Assembly: GCA_964609625.1 (NCBI GenBank)
Contig: CAZSRS010000044.1
Span: forward strand, 1-31,135
DNA from: G963674665 sp964609625
GTDB lineage: Bacteria; Desulfobacterota; Desulfovibrionia; Desulfovibrionales; Desulfovibrionaceae
Reading direction: 5' to 3'
Length of the DNA: 31,135 nt
A program made the translations under genes and the position numbers. Below, piece by piece: positions 1 through 6,938 of this stretch; positions within the stretch are counted from its first letter, which is position 1; the number at the start of each line of letters is the position of its first letter. The notes under the pieces were generated by a model. That model had not been told where the DNA came from. It worked only from the letters and a program-made list of their open reading frames with translations, and did no database searches.

Positions 1-2
1 AC

Positions 3-629
3 CTGCTCGTGAATCTCACCTCCGCGCCCGGCGTCTTTGCCGCGAACCCGGACACCGCCGGCGAAGCCCCAACCTGCCTGGAATGCATCCCGGACATCGA
101 CAAGCTCGACCTCGCGGCCATGTGCGGCGGCAAGACCAGCGTCGGTTCCGGCGGCATGCACTCCAAGCTCCTGGCTGCCAGACGCGCGGCCCAACGCGGC
201 GTGCCCACCCTGATCCTCCGAGGCCGCGAGCCCAACGCCCTGGTACGCGCCTTTGACGGCGAGCCCCTGGGCACCTGGGTCCGCCCCACCGGGAAACACG
301 TCTCCCGCCGCAAGTTCCGCCTGGCCTACAATCGGGAGCCGGTCGGCTCCCTGACCGTGGACGCCGGCGCCGCCACCGCCCTGGTGCAGCGCGGCAAGAG
401 CCTGCTCCCCGCGGGCGTGGTGGAGGTGGAAGGCAACTTCGACAGCGGCGCCCTGGTGCGCATCGAGGACCAAGCCGGGGCGACCATCGGCGTGGGGCTC
501 TGCAACTACAGGGCCGTGGACCTGCGGCGCATCGCCGGCAAGAAAAACATCGAGGCGGAAACCATCCTCGGCTTCTGCTACCACGAGGCCGTTCACCGCG
601 ACAACCTGCTCCTGGACGCGGCCATCTGA
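3..629 (+). CDS. proB: Glutamate 5-kinase, C-terminal part (5' end outside window)
   Basis: ProB phosphorylates L-glutamate to glutamyl 5-phosphate, the first step of proline synthesis in the cytoplasm. The reading frame is open to the left edge, so only about the last 208 residues are present. Visible are the end of the amino-acid-kinase domain (the SAPGVFAANPD stretch and the glycine-rich GSGGMHSKLLAARRA segment that matches the GxGGMxTKLxAA motif) and a complete C-terminal PUA domain (VDAGAATALVQRG, SLLPAGV, CNYRAVDLRRIAG, ending near EAVHRDNLLL). A GTG at 9 could pose as a start but cuts into the kinase fold, so the true start lies upstream. The next gene begins 29 bases later. The PUA-containing form is the common bacterial type. 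Identification is secure. Confidence 0.95.
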   Translation: MLVNLTSAPGVFAANPDTAGEAPTCLECIPDIDKLDLAAMCGGKTSVGSGGMHSKLLAARRAAQRGVPTLILRGREPNALVRAFDGEPLGTWVRPTGKHVSRRKFRLAYNREPVGSLTVDAGAATALVQRGKSLLPAGVVEVEGNFDSGALVRIEDQAGATIGVGLCNYRAVDLRRIAGKKNIEAETILGFCYHEAVHRDNLLLDAAI

Positions 630-658
630 CGCCGCGTTGCCCAGGCAAACGAAATCCC

Positions 659-1615
659 GTGTTGATGAAAAAAGCCCTCAACCTTTTCCTGCGCTTCGGC
701 ATTGTCGGACTCTGCCTGGTCTACGTCCTCTGGGGCCTGGACTGGGGGCAGTTCGTGGAGGCCCTGCGCAAGTTCGGCCCCCTGGCCCTGGTCTGCTCCA
801 TGGCCTGGAGCTTCTCGCCCTACGTGCCCCTGGCCATGCGCTTCAACTGGCTGACCAAGGGGCGGGCCGGATTCCTCAACGCCCTCAAGGCCAGCGTCTT
901 CTGCCTGGGCATCAACAACATCTTTCCGGCCAAGCTGGGCGAGGTGGCCAAGGCCTTCTATCTCCGCCGCAAGACCTGCATCCCCCTGGGGCACGGCCTG
1001 GGCCTGATCTTCTGGGAACGCTTCGCGGACCTGAACAGCCTGCTCGTCCTGGGCCTGCTCACGGCAGCCTTCATGAAGAGCCTGGAGTTCCTGGCGCCAC
1101 TGGCCGTGGTGGTCTCCTGCCTCTGGGCCGCGGTCTTCGCCCTCAAGCTCTCCACCCGATGCAGAAACCTGCTGCTCAGACTCGTGCCCGGCCAGCGGCT
1201 CAAGCTCCTGGCCGCCGAGGCGCTCCTGCAACTGCACGAACCCAAGGGCGCGGGCTTCTACCTCACCCTGGCCGGCTATTCGGCCCTGTTCTGGATCATG
1301 AGCGTCAGCGTGAGTTTTCTTGTGGTCTTCTGGGTAGCCCAGGTGGATCTCACCTATGCCCAGGCCCTGACCCTGTTCGTGGTGGCCACCCTGGGCTTTG
1401 CCACGCCTTCTTCTCCCGGCGCCCTGGGCGTGGTGGAAGCGGCCTTCGTGCTCGCCATGAGCTGGTTCGGCGTGGGCAAGGGCGAGGCCCTGGCCGTGGC
1501 CCTGCTCTTCAGGGTCATCACCTTCATCCCGCCCACCCTGGCCGCGCTTTACGTATTGGCCGAATCGGGCCTGAGCATGCGGGGCATCCGTCAGCAGAGC
1601 GAAAACGAACTCTGA
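659..1615 (+). CDS. Flippase-like integral membrane protein, YbhN / LPG synthase TM family
   Basis: A 318-residue, highly hydrophobic protein with roughly eight membrane segments. It contains the family signature region NNIFPAKLGEVAKAFYLRR followed by a WERFADLNSLL stretch, which matches the (P.R.GE...R / ER..D) pattern of the lysylphosphatidylglycerol synthase transmembrane family (PF03706, UPF0104). It lacks the soluble aminoacyl-transfer domain of MprF, so it is not a full lysyl-PG synthase. Stand-alone members are thought to act in lipid or glycan transport, but the substrate cannot be read here. The start may be GTG 659 or ATG 665; neither has a strong ribosome site. It sits 29 bases after proB and 19 before thiD, probably co-transcribed. 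Confidence 0.85.
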   Translation: MLMKKALNLFLRFGIVGLCLVYVLWGLDWGQFVEALRKFGPLALVCSMAWSFSPYVPLAMRFNWLTKGRAGFLNALKASVFCLGINNIFPAKLGEVAKAFYLRRKTCIPLGHGLGLIFWERFADLNSLLVLGLLTAAFMKSLEFLAPLAVVVSCLWAAVFALKLSTRCRNLLLRLVPGQRLKLLAAEALLQLHEPKGAGFYLTLAGYSALFWIMSVSVSFLVVFWVAQVDLTYAQALTLFVVATLGFATPSSPGALGVVEAAFVLAMSWFGVGKGEALAVALLFRVITFIPPTLAALYVLAESGLSMRGIRQQSENEL

Positions 1616-1634
1616 GCCCCCCGCAGGAGCACGC

Positions 1635-2444
1635 ATGAATATCCCCGCCAACATCCTGACCATCGCCGGCTCGGATTCCGGGGGCGGCGCCGGCATCCAG
1701 GCCGACCTCAAGACCATCGCGGCCCTGGGCGGCTACGGCATGAGCGTGATCACGGCGCTCACGGCGCAGAACGGCCTGGGTGTCACCGGTATCCACGCCC
1801 CACCCCCCGAATTCGTGGCCCTGCAGCTCGAGACTGTGCTCCAGGGCTTCCCGGTGGCCGCGGCCAAGACCGGCATGCTCTTCTCGGCCGGAATCATCGA
1901 GGCCCTGGCCGACATCCTGCACCGCAAGGACTTTCCCCTGGTGGTGGACCCGGTGTCCGTGAGCCAAAGCGGCCACACACTGTTGGAAAACGACGCCGTG
2001 GACGCCCTCAAACACCGCATCCTGCCTCTGGCCGATCTGCTCACCCCAAACGTGCCCGAGGCCGAACTGCTCACCGGGCTGCGCATCGCCGCTCCGGACG
2101 ACGCGCTCCAGGCCGTGGCGGCCCTCCTGGACCTCGGCCCCAGGGCCGTGCTGCTCAAGGGGGGGCACATGCGACCGCACCCCGAACTGGTCACGGACTG
2201 GCTCGGCCTGCCGGGCGCACCACCGCAGGAGCTGTCACAGCCGCGTCAGGACACGAGACACACCCACGGCACGGGCTGCACGCTGTCGGCGGCCATCGCC
2301 ACGGGCCTGGGCCAGGGCCTGCCCCTCGAAGAGGCGGTACGGCGCGGCCAGCGCTACCTGAACCTCTGCCTGTCCAAGGCCTATGCGCCGGGCAAGGGCT
2401 TCGGCCCCCCGTGGCATATGGCCGGCTGCCGGTCGTACGGCTGA
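1635..2444 (+). CDS. thiD: Hydroxymethylpyrimidine / phosphomethylpyrimidine kinase
   Basis: ThiD phosphorylates HMP and HMP-phosphate to HMP-pyrophosphate for thiamine synthesis. The 269-residue protein opens with the ribokinase-fold signature ILTIAGSDSGGGAGIQADLK and has the conserved AAKTGML, VVDPVSVSQSGHTLL and TPNVPEAELLTG segments. Near the C-terminus HTHGTGCTLSAAIA holds the anion hole and catalytic cysteine region of this family. Length is normal (about 265). A clear ribosome site, AGGAG at 1625-1629, lies five bases before ATG 1635. No thiE or thiM follows; the next 450 bases are repeats. No TPP riboswitch precedes it, as the upstream gene is only 19 bases away. Confidence 0.95.
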   Translation: MNIPANILTIAGSDSGGGAGIQADLKTIAALGGYGMSVITALTAQNGLGVTGIHAPPPEFVALQLETVLQGFPVAAAKTGMLFSAGIIEALADILHRKDFPLVVDPVSVSQSGHTLLENDAVDALKHRILPLADLLTPNVPEAELLTGLRIAAPDDALQAVAALLDLGPRAVLLKGGHMRPHPELVTDWLGLPGAPPQELSQPRQDTRHTHGTGCTLSAAIATGLGQGLPLEEAVRRGQRYLNLCLSKAYAPGKGFGPPWHMAGCRSYG

Positions 2445-2451
2445 GACGGAC

Positions 2452-2491
2452 AACGCCCACATGGGGCGTTCACATGGGGCGATGCCCCATG
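2452..2491. repeat. Two adjacent short hairpins after thiD
   Basis: The first hairpin has arms aacgccc (2452-2458) and gggcgtt (2464-2470) around a five-base loop. The second has arms catggggc (2473-2480) and gccccatg (2484-2491) around a three-base loop. Both contain the core cccat/atggg, so they look like two versions of one unit. They could end thiD transcription, but no T-run follows, so a repeat element fits better. Confidence 0.6.
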
Positions 2492-2503
2492 CTGTAATTC
2501 TCC

Positions 2504-2567
2504 CCGCCCCTCCGGGGCTTTGGCTCGAATAGCCACCGAAAGACGTTGCCCAGCCCCGGAGGGGCGG
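2504..2567. repeat. Perfect 16-bp inverted repeat with an internal hairpin
   Basis: The arm ccgcccctccggggct (2504-2519) is exactly reverse-complementary to agccccggaggggcgg (2552-2567), with a 32-base spacer. The spacer holds its own hairpin, tggct (2521-2525) / agcca (2531-2535). The whole could fold as a long stem topped by a small one. The layout resembles REP/BIME-like or other small mobile palindromic elements; no transposase is nearby. Confidence 0.7.
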
Positions 2568-2624
2568 CCGGAATAGATCCCAGGGCAAGGCCCTGGGGCC
2601 GCACCAGCGCTGGCCGTTGTCATT

Positions 2625-2644
2625 GGGCGCTTCACGAAGCGCCC
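2625..2644. repeat. Palindromic repeat unit
   Basis: gggcgcttc and gaagcgccc face each other across two bases, giving a 20-base near-perfect palindrome followed by ccctacgcccc. From memory, units of the form GGGCGCTTC..GAAGCGCCCCTACG are dispersed in several GC-rich bacterial genomes; no search was run. Confidence 0.6.
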
Positions 2645-2799
2645 CTACGCCCCTCTCTGATGATGGGAGATACGGCAGAGGGCAAAGACCTTGACCCAAG
2701 ATGCCTGAATCAACACCCGGCCAGGCAATGCCGCACGCAACACAGACCCTCAGAGAGATACCGGCTGAAATGGCCCGCGCCCTTCGGCCTCGCTCGTAG

Positions 2800-2819
2800 G
2801 GGCGGCTCGCGAGCCGCCC
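2800..2819. repeat. Perfect palindrome of GTAGGGGCGGCTCG type
   Basis: The 20 bases read the same on both strands (ggggcggctcg-type arm meeting cgagccgccc), preceded by cgtag. It shares the 'gtaggggcg' edge idea with the unit at 2625-2644, whose right edge is 'cgcccctacg', so the two may be members of one dispersed family. Confidence 0.65.
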
Positions 2820-2913
2820 TCCCGCCCGCGTCACGGCAACCACGTTGGAAGATGCATTGACTCCCCGCACCTGGGACTTGCCTTGCGTCGCACTTTGGGC
2901 CATGTTTGGACAT

Positions 2914-3594
2914 ATGTCGCTCAAGAAGACCCATACCCAGGGCGTGCCCACCAGCGCCACCGCCGACGCCACGGCCGTGGTCACGCCCCCCACGTGCAGG
3001 CCGCTGTCCTGCTGCGTGGCGGCCTGCGTCACGCCCCCGCCCTCGGACCAGGAGTGTCTGCTGCTCTGGCACCGCTACGCCATGCCCACGCACATCCAGA
3101 TCCACAGCGCCCTGGTGGCGGTCATCGCCGAGCACATGGCCCTGCGCGCCAGGGAACGCGGCATGTGCGACTGCGTGCAGACCGTGAAGGCCGCGGCTCT
3201 GCTGCATGACATCGCCAAGGACTACACCATCCGCTTTGGCGGCAACCACGCCCAGCTCGGCGGCGTCTGGGCACTGGAGGCCACGGGCAACCCGGCCATC
3301 GCCCAGGGCGTGGTGCACCACGTCTACTGGCCCTGGGAGCTTGACGCGGCAACCTATTTCCTGCCCCTCACCGTGATCTACGCCGACAAGCGCGTGCAAC
3401 ACGACACCCTGGTCTCGGTGCGGGAGCGCTTTCACGACCTCTTCGACCGCTACGCCACCAGCGAGTGGATCCGGGGCCGTATCGCGCTGTCACTGAACCA
3501 GGCCCTGGAGCTGGAAAAAGTCCTGGGCGAACTGCTGGAGATCGATCTCGATGCGTGTACTTTTGATCGCGGGCGGATGGTCCAACGAACGTGA
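2914..3594 (+). CDS. HD-domain phosphohydrolase-like protein
   Basis: A 226-residue protein (from ATG 2914) of the HD superfamily, metal-dependent phosphohydrolases; the substrate is unknown. The histidine at about 64, the HD pair at 98-99 (LLHDIAKDYT), the VVHHVYWPWELD segment near 135 and the aspartate at 158 (YADKRV) provide the expected metal ligands. The core resembles small HD proteins I recall from Desulfovibrio-like genomes. The start is uncertain: the frame is open from 2845, ATG 2902 is also possible, and the first about 45 residues are a Pro/Thr/Cys-rich tail of low complexity. The last 44 bases overlap the ligase gene, whose ribosome site (ctggag, about 3535) lies inside this gene, suggesting translational coupling. 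Confidence 0.85.
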   Translation: MSLKKTHTQGVPTSATADATAVVTPPTCRPLSCCVAACVTPPPSDQECLLLWHRYAMPTHIQIHSALVAVIAEHMALRARERGMCDCVQTVKAAALLHDIAKDYTIRFGGNHAQLGGVWALEATGNPAIAQGVVHHVYWPWELDAATYFLPLTVIYADKRVQHDTLVSVRERFHDLFDRYATSEWIRGRIALSLNQALELEKVLGELLEIDLDACTFDRGRMVQRT

Positions 3595-4471
3595 CGTCTC
3601 GCTCTCCGGAGCAGGCGGCGTGGAACAGGCCCTTGCGGAACTGGGCCACGAAACCGTGCGGCTCGACCCACTGCATGACTTCGACCACATGGTGGAGCGC
3701 GCCGGGGAGTGCGACTTCGCCTTCATCCTGATGCACGGCAACCCCGGCGAGGACGGCCTGATCCAGGCCATGCTCGAGAACCTCGGCATCCCTTTCCAGG
3801 GCGCGGGCGCGGCGGGCTCATACCTGGCCCTGCACAAGGCCGCTGCCAAGCAGTTCTTTCGAGCCGCCGGCCTACCCACCGCGGATTGGGAATTCCTGCC
3901 GCGTCCTCCAGTTGCCGAGTGGAGCCCGGCCCTGGGGTTCCCCCTGTTCGTCAAGGCCAACGACGGCGGCTCCAGCCTGGACATGGCCCTGGCCCACGAC
4001 CGCGCCGAGCTGGACGCGGCCTTGCACGTTCTGTTCGCCAAGGGCTGCGAGGTACTGCTGGAGCACTGCCTCACCGGCACCGAGCTGACCTGCGCCGTGC
4101 TCGGCGAGGAGGCCCTGCCCCCCATCCTGATCCAGCCCTTGAAGTCGGACCGCTTTTTCGACTACCAGAGCAAATACGCGCACGGGGGCGCAAGGGAAAT
4201 CTGCCCCGCGCCAGTGCCAGAGCCCGTTACCCGCGAGCTGCGGCGCCTGGCCCTGGCCGCGCACCGCTGCCTGGGCCTGCGGGGGTGCAGCCGTAGCGAC
4301 TTCATTCTCCAGGGTGAGGAACTCTTTCTCCTGGAGGTGAACACCATCCCCGGCATGACGGCCACGAGCCTCTTGCCCCAGGCCGCTGCCGCCGCCGGCC
4401 TGTCCTTTGCCCAACTCATACACAGGCTCATGGAGCTTGGCATGGCCGCCTGCCGACGCCGAGACTCCTGA
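3551..4471 (+). CDS. ddl: D-alanine--D-alanine ligase (ATP-grasp)
   Basis: Ddl joins two D-alanines for the peptidoglycan pentapeptide in the cytoplasm. The 306-residue length is typical. The N-terminus LLIAGGWSNERDVSLSGA matches the family GGxSxERxVSLxSG motif. The ATP-grasp core shows FPLFVKANDGGSS, LLEHCLTGTELTCAVLG, a FDYQSKYAHGG loop, and the C-terminal metal-binding EVNTIPGMT motif. It starts at ATG 3551 within the end of the HD-domain gene in another frame (44-base overlap) and is followed after 20 bases by the Kdo transferase, so the three genes likely form one envelope-related unit. Assignment is firm at family level; the amino-acid preference (D-Ala against D-Lac or D-Ser) is not shown by sequence alone. 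Confidence 0.93.
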   Translation: MRVLLIAGGWSNERDVSLSGAGGVEQALAELGHETVRLDPLHDFDHMVERAGECDFAFILMHGNPGEDGLIQAMLENLGIPFQGAGAAGSYLALHKAAAKQFFRAAGLPTADWEFLPRPPVAEWSPALGFPLFVKANDGGSSLDMALAHDRAELDAALHVLFAKGCEVLLEHCLTGTELTCAVLGEEALPPILIQPLKSDRFFDYQSKYAHGGAREICPAPVPEPVTRELRRLALAAHRCLGLRGCSRSDFILQGEELFLLEVNTIPGMTATSLLPQAAAAAGLSFAQLIHRLMELGMAACRRRDS

Positions 4472-4491
4472 CACGAGCGCCCAGAGAGACC

Positions 4492-5814
4492 ATGCACCAC
4501 GCGCCCCTGACCCCACGGCAACGGTTCCTGCTTTCCGCCTACGGCGCGGCCCACTACCTGGCCGCGCCCCTGCTGTCCATGTCCAAACGCCTGCGCGCCG
4601 GCCTGTTCCGCCGCTTCGTTCCCGAGGACTGGGGCCGGAGCACCGGAACCCCCTGGCAGGACGTCTGGATCCAGGCCGCTTCAGGGGGCGAGTCCTACCT
4701 GGCCTGGGAGCTGATCAAGGAATTTTCACGCTCGCAACGGTTTTCCCGCGTCGAGGGGAGGCTCTCGGTATTGGCCACCGCGTGCACGGACGAGGGCATC
4801 GAGGTTCTGGACCAAGCCCTGGCCTGGTGCCGCCAGGAGGAGACCTTGGTGGCGTGCGGCCGCGACTATTTCCCCTTCGATGTGCCCAGACTCATGCGCC
4901 GCGCCCTGCTGACCACCCTGCCCAAGGTGGTGGTCCTGCTCGAGACCGAACTCTGGCCCGGCCTACTGGCCGCCTGCGCCAGGGAGCAAGTGCCCGTGGC
5001 CGTGATCAACGGCCGCATGCGCACCAAAAGCCTGGCCCGCTACCTGCTCATGGCCGATTTCTTCCGCAGGACCGCGCCGGCAACCATTCTGGCCGTGTCC
5101 GAGCCCGACGCCAGACGCTTCGCCGCCCTATTCGGGCCGGAGCGCGTCGGCGTCATGCACAACATCAAGTTCGACCGCTGCCAGGTGCAAGAGGCCCCGC
5201 CCTTTGTGAACAACCCCCTGGCCCAGGTGCTCAGGCCCGGCGTGTCCTTTGCCGTGTTCGGCTCCTTCCGCCAGGACGAAGAATCCGAGGTCCTGGACGC
5301 CGCGGCCCGGCTGCACGCGGCCAGACCCAAGACGACCATCGGCCTGTTCCCCAAGCACCTGGCCAGGGTTCCGGCCCTGCATGAAAAGCTGACCGCCGCG
5401 GGACTCGTGCCCGTGCTTCGTTCCACCCTGTTCGAGCCCGCGCCGCCCGGTACCGTGATCCTCTGGGATATCTTCGGCGAACTCAACGCCGCCTACGGTC
5501 TGGCCCGCGCCACATTCGTGGGGGGCGGTCTCAAACCCCTCGGCGGACAGAACTTCCTCGAACCCCTGGCCCAGGGCATCATCCCTTGCATCGGGCCGCA
5601 CTTCGGCAACTTCGCCTGGGCCGGCACGGACCTCGTGGCCCAGGGCTTGGCGCGCGTCGTGCACAACACGGAGGAACTGGCCGACGAGATGCTCAGGTAC
5701 CTGCAACGCCCACCAACGCAGACAAGGGTCAAGGAACGCTTCGCGGCCTTTCTGGCAGAGCGGCGCGGCGGCGTCAAACAGGCCTGCGAGGCCGTGGCCC
5801 GGCTATTGGAGTAA
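4492..5814 (+). CDS. waaA: 3-deoxy-D-manno-octulosonic acid (Kdo) transferase
   Basis: WaaA/KdtA transfers Kdo from CMP-Kdo to the lipid A precursor at the inner membrane. The 440-residue protein shows the glycosyltransferase-30 N-terminal domain: WIQAASGGESYLAWEL carries the glutamate expected as catalytic base, though the usual HxVSxGE is here QAASGGE. LLETELWPGLL and INGRMRTKSLARY follow. The C-terminal Rossmann half has GGGLKPLGGQNFLEPLAQG, the CMP-sugar-binding region. The only hydrophobic stretch, near residues 17-30, fits the usual membrane anchor. It starts 20 bases after ddl with a weak site (agagag). It implies an LPS-containing outer membrane. Confidence 0.93.
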   Translation: MHHAPLTPRQRFLLSAYGAAHYLAAPLLSMSKRLRAGLFRRFVPEDWGRSTGTPWQDVWIQAASGGESYLAWELIKEFSRSQRFSRVEGRLSVLATACTDEGIEVLDQALAWCRQEETLVACGRDYFPFDVPRLMRRALLTTLPKVVVLLETELWPGLLAACAREQVPVAVINGRMRTKSLARYLLMADFFRRTAPATILAVSEPDARRFAALFGPERVGVMHNIKFDRCQVQEAPPFVNNPLAQVLRPGVSFAVFGSFRQDEESEVLDAAARLHAARPKTTIGLFPKHLARVPALHEKLTAAGLVPVLRSTLFEPAPPGTVILWDIFGELNAAYGLARATFVGGGLKPLGGQNFLEPLAQGIIPCIGPHFGNFAWAGTDLVAQGLARVVHNTEELADEMLRYLQRPPTQTRVKERFAAFLAERRGGVKQACEAVARLLE

Positions 5815-5935
5815 GGCTGCCGATTGTTTTCCAATGGAACCCCTTCGGTCACGGCCAAAGAGACAATAGCGGCGCGCTATCACTCTGGTTGAAAATATAC
5901 GCCAAAGGGAAACCCCAGAATTACTGTCGCCATCC

Positions 5936-5961
5936 GTAAGGCGCGTACCACCGCGCCTTAC
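5936..5961. repeat. 10-bp stem hairpin in the convergent gap after waaA
   Basis: Arms gtaaggcgcg (5936-5945) and cgcgccttac (5952-5961) pair perfectly around a six-base loop. It lies in the 290-base gap between waaA (plus) and the methyltransferase (minus), where a two-way terminator is expected. There is no T-run on either side, so a classical intrinsic terminator is not shown. A smaller stem, atagcg/cgctat, lies at 5866-5880. No gene is seen in this gap. Confidence 0.5.
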
Positions 5962-6104
5962 AAATGCCGCTCTGAAGATGTGTCCCCCCAGGCCCCCCTT
6001 CCCAAGAATTCTGTCAGCAGGCGTTGTTAACAGCCCGCCCGCGCCGTCCTGGTACGCTTTTCACTTCCACCTCGAATTGCTGCCTGTTTGATGTGGAAAT
6101 GGGA

Positions 6105-6884
6105 TCACTCGCCCCTTTTTGCATCGGGGCGCACCCCAAGAAACACCTCGTGACCGGTGTCGCTGAAGGAAGAGTGCTCGAAGGGAACCGCGAGCGGTTC
6201 GAACCCCGCGGTCGCGATCAGTTCCAGCCATAAGACCCTGGAGAACAGTCCCATGACGTGGCGGTCGTGGACCACCTCGACGGCGCCGGTCGTGTCGCGC
6301 AGCAGATAGGCCATGTCGGTGACGTACATCCCGATCATCGAGTCGGGAATCCACCGCCATTCGAGATAGCGCAAGCCGCATCCTTCCGCGTCGCTGCCGC
6401 CGCTCTCCGTTCCCGGCGTGAAGGTCTCGGTGACGAAATCGGGCTGAAACAGCGCCACCCCGCCGGGAGCGGTATGCGCGAAGGCCGTGGCCACGGCGGC
6501 GGCGAGATCGCCCCGGGTCGTCATATAGCTGACCGCGTCGTGCACCAGGACGCAGTCGAACTCCCGACCGAGCCTGACGGAGCGCATGTCGCCCTGGATG
6601 TGCTCGCACTCCGGGTTGAGACGACGGCTGATGGCCAGCATGGCCGGCGAGAGGTCCACCAACGTGCAGGAGAGCGACGCCTTGAGTTGGGCCGCATTGT
6701 GCCCCCCGCCACTGCCGAGGTCCAGCAGGGTGCGGGGCGGTTTCCGGCAGTGGGCCTCGAACAGCGCGCGGTAGAAGGCTGCCTCCTCGACGTAGTCGAC
6801 CACGGGCGTCAGCAGCGGGTACCAGTCCGCCAGTTCGCTGTAGAGCCTGAGGGGTTTCGGGCCTGTTCGTTCATCGGTTGGCAT
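6105..6884 (-). CDS. Class I SAM-dependent methyltransferase
   Basis: A 259-residue soluble protein with the Rossmann SAM-binding motif TLLDLGSGGGHNAAQLK, the acidic loop after strand 2 (CTLVDLSPAMLAISRR), the QGDMRSVRLG motif and the VLVHDAVSYM post-motif. The substrate is not evident. The frame opens at a GTG at 6914, but ATG 6884 (MPTDERTG) has GGAG at 6891-6894 with six-base spacing and is preferred. It is the last gene of a five-gene minus-strand run, 54 bases after the glycosyltransferase. Adjacency suggests the two act on one small molecule or glycan; this is inference. Confidence 0.85.
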   Translation of the reverse strand: MPTDERTGPKPLRLYSELADWYPLLTPVVDYVEEAAFYRALFEAHCRKPPRTLLDLGSGGGHNAAQLKASLSCTLVDLSPAMLAISRRLNPECEHIQGDMRSVRLGREFDCVLVHDAVSYMTTRGDLAAAVATAFAHTAPGGVALFQPDFVTETFTPGTESGGSDAEGCGLRYLEWRWIPDSMIGMYVTDMAYLLRDTTGAVEVVHDRHVMGLFSRVLWLELIATAGFEPLAVPFEHSSFSDTGHEVFLGVRPDAKRGE

Positions 6885-6938
6885 GCGGTTCTCCAGGGTG
6901 TTGCAGAATGCCACCCCATGCAGGGGGCGGACAAGGAA

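Larger units (their letters stand above)
2445..2913. other. Intergenic region filled with palindromic repeats
   Basis: About 460 bases without a supported gene, between thiD and the HD-domain gene. Open frames cross it on both strands but none has a family motif. The stretch is dominated by inverted repeats, listed separately: 2452-2470, 2473-2491, 2504-2567, 2604-2613 (ccagcgctgg), 2625-2644 and 2800-2819. No convincing sigma-70 promoter was seen for the gene downstream. Confidence 0.7.

Noticed and set aside
593..1717. 374-codon minus-strand open frame opposite the YbhN-like gene
   Set aside because: Composition dominated by Gly, Gln, His and Glu, a typical shadow of a membrane-protein gene.
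2235..3032. 265-codon minus-strand and 104-codon plus-strand frames in the repeat region
   Set aside because: They cross palindromic repeats, carry no motif and have no ribosome site.
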